Of a stretch of DNA of 64,000 nucleotides, positions 39,133 to 48,565 are shown one piece after another. The stretch covers positions 62,001-126,000 of the forward strand of contig NZ_CP076448.1 in assembly GCF_019203965.1 (NCBI RefSeq), read 5' to 3'. The translations under genes and the position numbers were made by a program. The notes beneath the pieces were generated by a model. The model was given only the letters and a program-made list of their open reading frames with translations, was not told the origin of the DNA and ran no database searches. Every line of letters starts with the position of its first letter. Positions within the stretch are counted from its first letter, which is position 1. The DNA comes from Elioraea tepida (GTDB lineage: Bacteria > Pseudomonadota > Alphaproteobacteria > Acetobacterales > Acetobacteraceae).

Positions 39133-39878
39133 TCCGCCGACCGCTCCACGCCGCGCTGCTCGGCGCGGCCCTCGTCACCCTGCCGCTCCCCGTCGCGGTC
39201 ACGCCCGCCCAGGCGCAGTGGACGGTCTTCGACCCGTGGAACGACGCGCAGAACATCCTCTCCGCCGCCCGCGCGCTCGACCAGATCAACAATCAGATCG
39301 CCTCGCTCCAGAACGAGGCGCAGATGCTGATCAACCAGGCGCGCAACCTCGCGAGCCTGCCCTACTCCTCGCTCATGCGGCTGCAGCAGTCCTTCACGCG
39401 GACGCAGCAGCTGATCGCCCGCGCCCAGCGCCTCGCCTACGAAGTCACCGACATCGAGCGCGCCTTCACCCAGGGCTATGGCAGCGCCGCCTCGCTCGGC
39501 TCCAGCCAGCAGATGTTCGCCAATGCGCGCGAGCGCTGGCAGACCTCGGTGGCCGGCTTCCAGGACGCGCTGCTCACCCAGGCGACGGTGGTCGGTAACC
39601 CGACCGGCACCCGCGCCGAGATCGAGGCGCTGATCGGCCAGAGCCAGGGCGCGACCGGCGCACTCCAGGCGGCGCAGGCGGGCAATCAGCTGCTCGCGCT
39701 GCAGTCCCAGCAGATCGCCGACCTCACCGCCCTTCTCGCCGCGCAGGGCCGCGCCCAGGCGCTGGAGGCGGCCCGCGTCGCCAGCGGCGAGGAGCAGGCG
39801 CGCGAGCAGTTGGACCGTTTCCTCGCCCCGGGCGTCGGCTACCAGCCGGGCGCGGCGCAGATGTTCCATGGCCGCTGA
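39129..39878 (+). CDS. trbJ: Conjugal transfer protein TrbJ (VirB5-like)
   Basis: 249 residues, intact. A signal peptide (AALLGAALVTLPLPVAVTPA) is followed by a mainly helical, Gln-rich periplasmic protein (QINNQIASLQNEAQMLINQA). It is the minor pilus-tip component of the P-type T4SS. No trbK-like lipoprotein gene separates it from trbL; only 44 bases intervene. Confidence 0.88.
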   Translation: MIRRPLHAALLGAALVTLPLPVAVTPAQAQWTVFDPWNDAQNILSAARALDQINNQIASLQNEAQMLINQARNLASLPYSSLMRLQQSFTRTQQLIARAQRLAYEVTDIERAFTQGYGSAASLGSSQQMFANARERWQTSVAGFQDALLTQATVVGNPTGTRAEIEALIGQSQGATGALQAAQAGNQLLALQSQQIADLTALLAAQGRAQALEAARVASGEEQAREQLDRFLAPGVGYQPGAAQMFHGR

Positions 39879-39922
39879 GCCGTGGGCGTGGCGTCGCATC
39901 CCCACACACCCCGGGACGTGCC

Positions 39923-41184
39923 ATGAACGGCACCGGCGTCATCGACCGCTTCCTCGACGTCTTTACCCGCTCCATCGACAGCGGGTTCGGCCTGCTCGGC
40001 GGCGAGGTGGCCTTCCTCGCCGCGACGCTCATCGTCATCAACATCACCCTCGCCGCGCTCTTCTGGGCCTGGGGCGCGGACGACGACATTATCGCCCGCC
40101 TGATCAAGAAGACCCTCTTCGTGGGCGTCTTCGCCTGGATCATCGGCAACTGGAATTTCCTGGCCCAAATCGTCTTCGATCACTTCGCGGGCCTCGGCCT
40201 GGTCGCGTCGGGCTCGACCATCACCGCGCAGCAGCTGCTCCAGCCGGGCCGCGTCGCGCAGCTCGGCCTCGATGCCGGGCGGCCGCTGCTCCAGGCCGTC
40301 TCCGGGCTGATGGGCTACATCTCGTTCTTCACGAACTTCGTCCAGATCGCGATCCTGATGTTCGCCTGGGCGGTCGTCCTGCTGTCCTTCTTCATCCTGG
40401 CGATCCAGCTCTTCGTGACGCTGATCGAGTTCAAGCTGACGACGCTCACAGGCTTCGTGCTGGTGCCCTTCGGGCTGTTCGGCAAGACGGCCTTCCTCGC
40501 CGATCGCGTGCTGGGCAACGTCGTCTCGTCGGGGGTGAAGGTGCTGGTGCTCGCCGTCATCATCGGCATCGGCTCGACACTCTTCGCGCAGTTCACCGCA
40601 GGCTTCGGCGCCAACCAGCCGACCATCGACGAGGCCATGTCCATCGTCCTCGCGGCGCTGGCGCTGCTGGCGCTCGGGATCTTCGGGCCGGGCATCTCCA
40701 ACGGGCTGATCTCGGGCGGGCCGCAGCTCGGCGCGGGCGCGGCGGTCGGCACAGGGCTCGCGGCAGGGGGGCCATGGTCGCCGGCGCCGCTGCGGTGCGC
40801 ACGGGCGCGGCTGCCGTTGGCGCGGCAGGGTCTGCCATCGGCGCTGGCGCGCGGGGCTCGGCCTATGCGCTCGGCAACACCGGCACGGCCTACCGCAGCG
40901 GCGGCGCCTCGGGCGTGGTGACGGCCGCGGGTTCCGCCGCCATCAGCCCGTTGCGCAGCGCGGCAGGAAGCCTCCGTGCCAGCCAGGCGGCCGGCAGCGC
41001 GGCTGTCACTGGCGGCGCATCACCCCCGGCGGACCCCCCGCAATCCTCCGGCGCCCCCGCCTGGGCCCGCCGCATGCGGCGCGGCCAGGCGCTGAGCCAC
41101 GGCGTCACCACCCTCGGACACGCCATCCGCTCCGGCGATGGCGGCGGCGCGGGCTCCTCCATCCGCCTGTCGGAGGATCGCTGA
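39923..41184 (+). pseudogene. trbL: Conjugal transfer protein TrbL (VirB6-like), frameshifted
   Basis: From ATG 39923 the VirB6-type polytopic membrane region is complete (IVINITLAALFWAWGA through GIFGPGISNGLISGGP). A run of six G at 40766-40771 then shifts the frame. The proper tail (VAGAAAVRTGAAAVGAAGSA to SSIRLSEDR) is in the next frame, ending at 41184. One G is probably missing. The membrane core would still be made with an altered Gly/Ala-rich tail. A homopolymer-length sequencing error is a real alternative here. Confidence 0.87.
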
Positions 41185-41879
41185 TGTCATTGTCTCCCTT
41201 TCGGCGCCCCTCCGTCCGCTACGGCCGCACGCCCGAGCCCGAGACGCCCTACCAGCCCGCCGCCCAGGCCTAGGATGAGCGCATCGGCTCCGCCCGCGTC
41301 CAGGCGCGGACCTGGCGCCTCATGGCGCTGGGCGAGCTTTTCCTCATCGCCGGCCTCGCCGCCGCCCTGGTCTGGCAATCCGCCCGCGGCACGATCGTGC
41401 CCTGGGTGGTGCAGGTGGACCGGCTTGGCGAGGCGCAGGCGGTCGCCCCCGCGATCGCGAACTTCCGTCCGCCCGACCCGCAGATCGCCTGGCACCTCGC
41501 GCGCTTCATCGAACAGGTGCGCGGCATCGCCGCCGACCCGATCATCGTCCGCCGAAACTGGCTCCGCGCCTATGACTTCGCGACCGATCGCGGCGCGCTG
41601 GCGCTGAACAACTTCGCGCGCGCCAGCGATCCTTTCCGCCGCGTCGGGCGCCAGCAGGTCGCGGTCGAGGTCTCCAGCGTCATCCGCGCCTCCGACGACA
41701 GTTTTCGGGTCGCCTGGATCGAACGAACTTACGAGAACGGCCAACTCGCGCGCACCGAGCGCTGGACAGCGATCCTCACCATCGTCGTCCAGCCAGCACG
41801 CGACGCTGAGCGCCTGCGCAAAAACCCCCTCGGCATCTTCGTCCACGCCATCAACTGGTCGCGGGAGCTCGGGCAATGA
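41184..41879 (+). pseudogene. trbF: Conjugal transfer protein TrbF (VirB8-like) with in-frame TAG
   Basis: 232 codons from ATG 41184. The N-terminus RRPSVRYGRTPEPETPY is followed by a TAG at 41271-41273 where relatives have Trp (AQxWDERIGSARVQ). The frame then continues unbroken through the single membrane helix (LGELFLIAGLAAALVW) and the VirB8 periplasmic domain. TGG to TAG explains the stop. An internal Met at 41322 could give a truncated product lacking the cytoplasmic tail. It overlaps trbG by 4 bases. Confidence 0.88.
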
Positions 41880-42835
41880 GGCACGCACACCCTACCCTGG
41901 CGCTTGTCCTGCTGGCCCTCGGCGCCTGCGCCTTTCGCCCGCCCGAGATCAGCTACGACGACGAGCCGATCCAGGCGACGCAGCTCCCCGAGCCGCCGCG
42001 GCCCGTGGAGATCGTCGAGGTGCCGACGCCGCTGCCCCTGCCGGGCCAGCTTCAGCGCATCCCGCCCTCGCGTCGCACACCCGAGCCGCACGATCCCACG
42101 GTGCGGGTCAACCAGGCCAATGCCGCCGCGCGCGTGCAGCCCGTGCGCGCGGGCTTCATCAACGCGGTGCAGGTCTACCCCTTCACGCCCGGCGCGCTCT
42201 ATCAGGTCTACACCGCGCCCGGCCAGGTCAACGCCATCATGCTGCAGGAGGGAGAGACGCTGGTCGGCAACGGCCCCGTCGCCGCCGGCGACACGGTGCG
42301 CTGGATCATCGGTGATACCGAGAGCGGCACCGGCCCCACGCGCCGCGTGCACATCGTCGTCAAGCCGACGCGGCCCGACCTCACAACCAACCTGATCATC
42401 AACACCGATCGCCGCACCTATCTGCTGGAGCTGCGCTCGACCGAGCGCACCGACATGGCCTTCGTCTCCTCGCAGTATCCGCAGGACGCGCTGATCGCAC
42501 TGCGCCGGCAGAATACCGCCGCACCCGTCGAGCAGGGGCTTGATCTCGCACGGCTGCGATTCCGCTACGAGATCGAGGGCGACAGCCCTGCCTGGCGGCC
42601 GCTGCGCGCCTTCGACGACGGGCGCCAGGTCTTCATCGAGTTCCCGCGCCGCATCGGCCAGGGCGAGATGCCGCCACTCTTCGTCATCGAGCCGGAGGGC
42701 GAGGGGCAGCTCGTCAACGACCGCGTCCGCCAGAACTTCATGATCGTCGACCGGCTTTTCGCCGCCGCCGAACTGCGCCTCGGCGACCGGCAGCAGCGCG
42801 TGCGCATCGTGCGCACCGATGGCCGCGCGAGATGA
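41876..42835 (+). CDS. trbG: Conjugal transfer protein TrbG (VirB9-like lipoprotein)
   Basis: 319 residues, intact. The lipobox is LALGAC near residue 18. The VirB9/CagX C-terminal domain contains FIEFPRRIGQGEMPPLFVIE and VNDRVRQNFMIVDRLF. It forms the outer-membrane core complex with TrbI. It overlaps trbF and trbI by 4 bases each. Confidence 0.9.
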   Translation: MRHAHPTLALVLLALGACAFRPPEISYDDEPIQATQLPEPPRPVEIVEVPTPLPLPGQLQRIPPSRRTPEPHDPTVRVNQANAAARVQPVRAGFINAVQVYPFTPGALYQVYTAPGQVNAIMLQEGETLVGNGPVAAGDTVRWIIGDTESGTGPTRRVHIVVKPTRPDLTTNLIINTDRRTYLLELRSTERTDMAFVSSQYPQDALIALRRQNTAAPVEQGLDLARLRFRYEIEGDSPAWRPLRAFDDGRQVFIEFPRRIGQGEMPPLFVIEPEGEGQLVNDRVRQNFMIVDRLFAAAELRLGDRQQRVRIVRTDGRAR

Positions 42836-43991
42836 GTGGCGCGGCGCCAGAACGGGGCGGGAGCGAGCGCGACATCGCCGCGGCGCTGCGCCCGCGCCCA
42901 GATCCGCCGCGCGTGGTGCGGCTCTCCCGGCGGGTGCTGATCGGGCTCGCCGTCGCGGCCGGGCTCGGCATCGGGGCGGCGCTGATCGCGGCCCTGCAGG
43001 GCCGCAGCGGCGGCGAGGGGCCGCGCGAGCTCTACAGCACCGACCGGAACCCGCAGGCTGATGGCCTCGCCACGCTGCCGCGCGACTATGCCGGGATCCC
43101 GCAGCTCGGGCCGCCGCTTCCGGGTGATCTTGGCCGGCCGATCGTGCGCGCGCAGGAGCGCGGCCAGCCGGTCTGCCGCCGGCGGTGCCCACGACCGCCG
43201 ATCCCGTGGAGCAGCGGCGGTTGCAGGAGATCGAGGCGGCGCGGACCAGTCGGCTCTTCGTGCAGATCGAAGCACCCGGCGAGCCGCGCAGTGCTGCACC
43301 CGCCGGACCGCCGGCAGCGCATCCCGGCGCGATGCCGATCGGTGCCGACGGCACCGACCGGCGGCTCGCCTTCCTGGGCGGGCCTGCAGACTGCCGCACG
43401 ACCTCGCCGGATCGACCGCAGGCGCCCGCCAGCCCCTTCGTCATCCAGGCTGGCAGCGCCCTCCCCACGGCGCTGCTGACGGGCCTTCGCTCCGACCTGC
43501 CTGGCCAGATCACCGCCCAGGTCACGGCCAACGTCTTCGACAGCCCGACGGGGCGGCACCTGCTCATCCCGCAAGGCGCGCGCCTGATCGGCGCCTATGA
43601 CAGCCGTATCAGCTTCGGACAGCGCCGCATCCTGCTCGTCTGGAACCTGCTGATACTGCCCAACGGGCGCTCCATCGTGCTGGAGCGCATGCCGGGTGCC
43701 AACGAGGCGGGCTATGCCGGGCTCGAGGATGGCGTGGACTACCACTGGGGGCGGCTCTTCCTGGCCGCGGGCCTGGCGACGCTGCTAAACCTCGGCCTCG
43801 AACTCGGCCGCGACGACGAAAGCGACATCGCCCGCGCCATCCGCGAAAGCGGCCAGGACACCGTCGGCCGCGCCGGCGAGGAGATCGTCCGCCGGCAGCT
43901 GTCCGTCCCGCCAAGGCTGACCGTGCGCCCCGCCTTTCCGGTGCGCGTCATCGTCCACCGTGACCTCGTGCTCGAGCCCTACGAAGGCTGA
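42832..43991 (+). pseudogene. trbI: Conjugal transfer protein TrbI (VirB10-like), frameshifted
   Basis: From ATG 42832 the cytoplasmic tail, membrane helix (RVLIGLAVAAGLGIGAALIA) and proline-rich linker are in frame up to ERGQPV. A base is then missing around 43171-43175. The VirB10 beta-barrel domain follows in the next frame (PTTADPVEQRRLQEIE, FVIQAGSALPTALLTGLRSD, LLIPQGARLIGAYDSR) and ends at 43991. Without the missing base no channel-forming domain would be made. Confidence 0.88.
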
Positions 43992-43994
43992 CCC

Positions 43995-44252
43995 ATGCCG
44001 AAGTTGAAGCTCGGCCCCATCCTCGACGACCGTCCGGTGAAGCTCAGCGTGGAACTGCCTGCCGAACTGCACCGCGACCTGGTCGCCTACGCGGAAGCGC
44101 TCTCGCGTGAGACAGGGCAGCAGGTCGAGCCCAAGAAGCTCGTCGCGCCCATGCTGGCGCGATTCCTTGCGAGCGACCGGGCGTTCCGCTCGGCACGCCG
44201 GCCCGCGCGTTGGCCGCGCGCGCCGCAGCCTCAGCCAGCGCGCGATCCATGA
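43995..44252 (+). CDS. DUF2274 family protein at the end of the trb cluster
   Basis: 85 residues, starting 4 bases after trbI. The DUF2274 pattern is KLKLGPILDDRPVKLSVELP followed by LHRDLVAYAEALSRETG. It resembles a small antitoxin or RHH-like DNA-binding protein, and family members routinely close the trb operon in alphaproteobacterial elements. Function is unknown. Its last 22 bases overlap the convergent lysR-like pseudogene, and the final ~15 residues look like run-on sequence. Confidence 0.8.
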   Translation: MPKLKLGPILDDRPVKLSVELPAELHRDLVAYAEALSRETGQQVEPKKLVAPMLARFLASDRAFRSARRPARWPRAPQPQPARDP

Positions 44253-45181
44253 GTCGCGCGCAGTTGCGCCAGGAAACGACGCAAAGCGGGGTTGTCGCGC
44301 TTGGGGTCCCAGTATGCCGCGGCTTCCACTATCGACGGCCCCATCTCGACGCCGACGGGCCGGAACACGACGCCCGGATACGAGGCGCCTGACGCGGACT
44401 CAGCGAGTACGGCGACGCCAAACCCAGCGCCGACCAAATTGAACATGCCCTCCCGACTGACATCATGCGCTGCGAAGCGAGCTGTTGCTCCAAGCGGCAG
44501 CAGTCCCTGGACCGTGACGCGGGCTTCTGGTCCTGAACCACGTGACGTTACGATGAATGTCTCGTCCACCAAGTCCCGCCATCGCACGAAGTCGGCGTCG
44601 GCGAGTGGATGGCGTTCGGGCAAGGCGATCATGCCGGCCTCTTGCCACAGCGCTAGGCGGTCGAGCGCCGACTCATCCATCGGCCCCAGAAGCAGTGTGA
44701 GATCCACCTCGCCGCCGCGCAGGGCCGACAGGAGCTCATCGCGGCTTACTTCGCGAAGCCAGATCTCGACGCCCTGGTTCTACTCTACGAACCGCATCAG
44801 CGCCTCTCGGAACTGTCCAATTGAAGCGGAGAAATATGTGCCGATCACCAGTCGGCCCGTCGCAGCCGATCAAGCCTCCCGCGCACGCAATACGGCAGAT
44901 TGCAATCCGCCGAGCACGCGGGTTGCCTCAGCAAGAAACTCGTCACCGGCGGCCGTCAGCCTCAGGCCGGACGGACGCCGCTCGAAGAAGAGCGACACTC
45001 CGAGCCCGTCCTCAAGTGCCCGAATGCTGCGACTGACGGCCGAAACGGTTCTGCGCGCCTCACGTGCCGCCAGACGGATGCTCCCGGTGCGTGCCACCAA
45101 GATAGCCAGCGACATTCCACGCAGGTCAATTTCGCCCCGAAGTGGTTCGCCTTGTCTTCGCCGCTGTAGCCGTCGCGGCAC
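44231..45181 (-). pseudogene. LysR-family transcriptional regulator with two in-frame stops
   Basis: One frame throughout. The HTH is at the N-terminus (ARTGSIRLAAREARRTVSAV, RSIRALEDGLGVSLFFERR), then a TGA at 44872-44870 after RAREA, then SAATGRLVIGTYFSASIGQF. A TAG at 44782-44780 follows FVE, and the complete substrate-binding domain (LTLLLGPMDESALDRLALW onward) runs to 44231. CGA to TGA, and CAG or TAC to TAG, would account for the stops. The exact start is uncertain; a Met about 23 residues in is also plausible. The target is unknown. Confidence 0.82.
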
Positions 45182-45558
45182 TTGGCCCAGCCTCCAATGC
45201 CGGCCGACCCCGATCCCGGTCGTGCGCGGGCCTTGGAGCGCGCTCCAGGCGCGCAGGACCGGCCCCCTCTTCTACGATGACGGGAGCATGCCGAACTCAG
45301 TTGCCCGCGTGCAATCACAAACGAGATGACATAGCCGTGCCGGAGGTCATCCGTTCTCGACCCGCTGCGTATGGTCCTCGCTTGCGGCACGAGAAGTTGC
45401 ATTCGATTGCAAACCCGGAAAGGACATCGCCAACATGTTCAACCGCTCGGTTAGGCGCCGATCAAGCTGTGCTGCAGCCCGTGGGCCCTGGGGCGTGCCT
45501 GGCGGAGGCGTTCCGAGTGGTACCGTTCCTGGGGTCATGGGGGGTTAGCGGGTAAAGA
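45182..45558. other. Right-end intergenic region of the island
   Basis: 377 bases without a recognisable gene. A perfect 14-bp palindrome, TGGAGCGCGCTCCA, lies at 45234-45247, about 50 bases upstream of the lysR-like gene, and could be its operator. The region has noticeably lower GC than the core genome, as expected for element DNA. Confidence 0.45.
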
Positions 45559-45630
45559 TGACGGTATCGACGACGGTATCTGCCAGAAGGCGAGATATAA
45601 AATTACGGTAAATCACATGTCTAACGGTAC
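45559..45630 (+). repeat. Right-end ACGGTA repeat cluster (putative integrase arm sites)
   Basis: TGACGGTATCG at 45559 and CGACGGTATC at 45571 repeat with the same 12-base spacing as the pair at 26427 and 26439. Weaker ACGGTA matches follow at 45605 and 45624, immediately before attR. This mirrors the left end and supports arm-type integrase sites. Confidence 0.6.
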
Positions 45631-45635
45631 TATTC

Positions 45636-45653
45636 ACGATCGAGTGGGAATGA
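45636..45653 (+). repeat. attR: duplicated guaA tail (right)
   Basis: ACGATCGAGTGGGAATGA matches the last 18 bases of guaA at 17 of 18 positions. The core chromosome resumes after it, with convergent recJ ending at 45759. It marks the right boundary of the island. Confidence 0.85.
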
Positions 45654-45758
45654 GCCGCCCGGCCGCGGGCCGTGCGAAGCGCGCCGCCGCGGCGCGGTCA
45701 TCGCTGCGTGGAGAAGAGCACGGGCACGCGGGCCACGGAGCCCGCGCCCCGCAGCGCG

Positions 45759-47519
45759 TCACAGTGCGGCGTCCACCACATGCAGTGCGACCGCCTCGCC
45801 GCCACGGAAGCCGTCGCGCCGGAGCCGGCCGGCGAGCCGCAGCGGGCGGCCGCGCGCCGCAGCAAGGGCGGCGGCGAGAGGGCCCTCATCGGCGCGGAAC
45901 ATCACGCCGCGAAGCGCCGCTCCGCCTTCTCCCTCGAGCGAGAGGGTCAAAGTGGATCCGCCGCTGCCGACGCGGGCGAGGTGGGCGAGCACGCCGCGGA
46001 ACGCGAACAGAGGCTCCTCGTTGCTTACACCGAACGGGCCGAGGCGGGCGAGCGCCTCGGCAAGACCGGCCGTGGCCGCCTCCGGAACGAGCTCGCCCGC
46101 GAGCGCAAGCGGCGGAGGCCCCGGCTGAACAGAGCATGCCGCCGCGGCGCAGAGCGACTCATGAAGCGCCGCGAGACGGTCGGGCGAGGTGCTGAGCCCG
46201 GCCGCAAGCGCATGTCCTCCTCCCTTGTCGGCAAGTCCCGACGCAACCGCTGCGCGCACCGCGGCACCAAGGTCGAAGCCGGGAACAGAACGGCCCGAGC
46301 CTTTGGCGGTGCCGCCCGCGAGGGAGAAGACCAGTACGGGGCGGCGAAGCCGCTCCCTCAGGCGGCCGGCGACGATGCCGATCACCCCCTCGTGCCAGGC
46401 CTCGCAGGCGACCAGGACCACCGGCAGGCCAGCTTCGGCCTGCCGTTCAGCCTCGGCTGCGGCGGCGGCGAGCACCGCCCGCTCCACCGCCTGGCGCTCG
46501 CGGTTGAGCCGGTCGAGCAGATCGGCGAGCGCCTCCGCCTCGGCCTCCTTGTCGGCAAGCAGCAGGCGCACCGAGAGCCCCGCGTCGTCGAGCCGCCCGG
46601 CGGCATTCAGCCTCGGCCCGATCGCGAAGCCGATCGCGTCCGCGTCAAGCGCCCGCCTCAGCCCCGCGCGCTCGGCAAGCGCCTTGAGCCCGGGCCGCGG
46701 GGCGGCGGCAATCCGGGCAAGCCCGCGATCGACGAAAGCGCGATTGAGCCCGACCATCGGCACCATGTCGCACACGCTGGCGAGAGCGACGAGGTCGAGT
46801 TCGGCAAGGAGATCAGGCTCCGGTCGGGAGGCGAACCAACCCGCGCCGCGCATGCGGCGGAGCACGGCGACTGCGGCGAGGAAGGTGACGCCCGCGGCGC
46901 AGAGATGGCCAAGCCCGCTTCTGTCGTCCGGCCGGTTCGGGTTGACGACCGCGGCGGCTGCCGGCAGCGCGCCCGAAACACCGTGATGGTCGAACACGAT
47001 CACGTCGGCGTCCCCGGCGACGGAGGCGATTGCCGCGTGCGCCGAGGTTCCGCAATCGACACAGATGATCAGCCGCGCGCCGGCCGAGACGAACCGGCCG
47101 AAGGCCGCCGGATTCGGGCCGTAGCCATCGCGCAATCGGTCAGGCACGGCATGCAGAACGCGCGCCCCGAGCCGCTCGAGAAGGCCGACGAGCAGGGCGG
47201 TGCTCGCCGTGCCATCGACATCGTAGTCGCCGAACACTGCGATCGTTTCGCCATCGATGATAGCGGCGGCGATCCGCTCGGCGGCGCGATCGGCATCGGC
47301 GAGGGAGGAGGGGTCGGGCATCAGGTCGCGCAGCCGCGGCGCGAGGTGCCGGGCCGCCGCCTCCGCCTGCACGCCGCGCGCGAGCAGGATCCGCGCCACC
47401 GGTTCGGGAACCCCGGCGGCCTGGGCGAAGCGGGCCGAGGCGAGGAGATCCGTCTCGGCGAGGATCCAGCGCCGCCCGCTCAGAGAGAGCGGTGCAGCGT
47501 CTTTGCCTGCGTCAGGCAC
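45759..47519 (-). CDS. recJ: Single-stranded-DNA-specific 5'-3' exonuclease RecJ
   Basis: 586 residues, the usual RecJ length. DHH phosphoesterase motifs are visible: AVFGDYDVDGTASTALL (motif I), ICVDCGTSAHAA, VIVFDHHGVSG (the DHH motif), and the DHHA1 motif GSGRSVPGFDLGAAV followed by KGGGHALAAGLS. It resects 5' strands in recombination and mismatch repair. The start overlaps the end of glpX by 8 bases on the same strand, so the two are co-transcribed. Confidence 0.95.
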   Translation of the reverse strand: MPDAGKDAAPLSLSGRRWILAETDLLASARFAQAAGVPEPVARILLARGVQAEAAARHLAPRLRDLMPDPSSLADADRAAERIAAAIIDGETIAVFGDYDVDGTASTALLVGLLERLGARVLHAVPDRLRDGYGPNPAAFGRFVSAGARLIICVDCGTSAHAAIASVAGDADVIVFDHHGVSGALPAAAAVVNPNRPDDRSGLGHLCAAGVTFLAAVAVLRRMRGAGWFASRPEPDLLAELDLVALASVCDMVPMVGLNRAFVDRGLARIAAAPRPGLKALAERAGLRRALDADAIGFAIGPRLNAAGRLDDAGLSVRLLLADKEAEAEALADLLDRLNRERQAVERAVLAAAAAEAERQAEAGLPVVLVACEAWHEGVIGIVAGRLRERLRRPVLVFSLAGGTAKGSGRSVPGFDLGAAVRAAVASGLADKGGGHALAAGLSTSPDRLAALHESLCAAAACSVQPGPPPLALAGELVPEAATAGLAEALARLGPFGVSNEEPLFAFRGVLAHLARVGSGGSTLTLSLEGEGGAALRGVMFRADEGPLAAALAAARGRPLRLAGRLRRDGFRGGEAVALHVVDAAL

Positions 47520-48537
47520 CGACCCAGGACTTGCGCGTGAAGTTGTGGTGCGCCTCGATGTAGCGCACGGTTCCCGACTTCGATCGCATCACGAGGCTGT
47601 GGGTGATCGCCCCGCCGGGGATGCGGCGGACGCCACGCAGCATCGCCCCGTTTGTGACGCCGGTCGCGGCGAACATCACGTCTCCGCGTGCCATGTCGGT
47701 GGTGGAATACTTGCGCGAGAAGTCGGTGATGCCGCAGCGGGCGGCGCGCGCCTTCTCCTCGGCGTTGCGGAACAGGAGCCGCCCCTGGATCTGGCCGCCG
47801 ATGCAGCGCAGCGCCGCTGCGGCAAGCACGCCCTCCGGCGCTCCGCCCGAGCCCATGTAGATGTCGATCCCGCTCTCGGGCTGGGAGGTGGCGATCACGC
47901 CCGAGACATCGCCGTCGCTGATGAGCATGATCCGCGCGCCCGCTTCCCGCACCTTGGCGATGAGTTCGGCGTGCCGCGGCCGGTCGAGGATGCAGACCAC
48001 GAGGTCGGACACCTCGACCTTCTTCGCGCGGGCGAGAGCGGTGAGGTTCTCCTTCGGCGTCGCATCGAGATCGACGAGCCCCTCGGGCAGCCCGCCGCCG
48101 ATCGCGATCTTCTCCATGTAGACGTCCGGCGCGTTGAGAAAGTTGCCGGCTTCCGCCAGCGCGACGACCGCGAGCGCGTTGTTGCCGCCCTTGGCGGTGA
48201 TCGTCGTCCCCTCGAGCGGGTCGAGAGCGATGTCGGCCCGCATTCCGCCCATGCCGACCTTCTCGCCGATGTAGAGCATCGGCGCCTCGTCGCGCTCGCC
48301 CTCGCCGATCACCACCGTCCCGTCGATCGCGACCGTGTCGAAGGCGCGACGCATCGCGTCGACCGCTGCCTGATCGGCCGCCTTCTCGTCGCCTCGGCCC
48401 ATCAGCCGGCTCGCCGCAAGCGCCGCCGCCTCCGTCACGCGAACGAGCTCGAGCGCGAGGTTCCGATCAACATTGGTCGCCCCCGGCGCGTCGCCGTCTC
48501 CGGCGAAGCTCCGGGCGTCGCGGGCTCTCGTCGCCAT
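47512..48537 (-). CDS. glpX: Fructose-1,6-bisphosphatase class II (GlpX)
   Basis: 341 residues. The GlpX metal/phosphate signature is ADIALDPLEGTTITAKGG, with RGDEKAADQAAVDAMR near the N-terminus and VIGEGERDEAPMLYIGE. It hydrolyses fructose-1,6-bisphosphate (and often sedoheptulose-1,7-bisphosphate) in gluconeogenesis. It lies between hom and recJ, an order conserved in alphaproteobacteria. Confidence 0.96.
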   Translation of the reverse strand: MATRARDARSFAGDGDAPGATNVDRNLALELVRVTEAAALAASRLMGRGDEKAADQAAVDAMRRAFDTVAIDGTVVIGEGERDEAPMLYIGEKVGMGGMRADIALDPLEGTTITAKGGNNALAVVALAEAGNFLNAPDVYMEKIAIGGGLPEGLVDLDATPKENLTALARAKKVEVSDLVVCILDRPRHAELIAKVREAGARIMLISDGDVSGVIATSQPESGIDIYMGSGGAPEGVLAAAALRCIGGQIQGRLLFRNAEEKARAARCGITDFSRKYSTTDMARGDVMFAATGVTNGAMLRGVRRIPGGAITHSLVMRSKSGTVRYIEAHHNFTRKSWVGA

Positions 48538-48565
48538 CCTGTCGTTCTCCCTGTCCCAGTTGGAC

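Larger units (their letters stand above)
26311..45653. mobile_element. Integrated genomic island in guaA: degenerate trb-type ICE with metal-ion cargo
   Basis: The 19.3 kb between the two guaA-tail repeats holds an integrase next to attL, metal transporters and regulators, a trbBCDEJLFGI mating-pore set and a LysR regulator next to attR. Arm-like ACGGTATC repeats lie inside both ends. Relaxase (traI/virD2-like), coupling protein (traG), partition and replication genes are all missing. About 19 disruptions affect 12 of its genes, so independent excision and transfer are unlikely. Without the island, guaA would be directly followed by convergent recJ. Confidence 0.88.

Noticed and set aside
26629-45181. 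Possibility that the island uses recoded stop codons
   Set aside because: All three stop codons (TAG, TGA, TAA) interrupt genes and are mixed with frameshifts. Other island genes terminate normally on the same codons, so a code change does not explain it.
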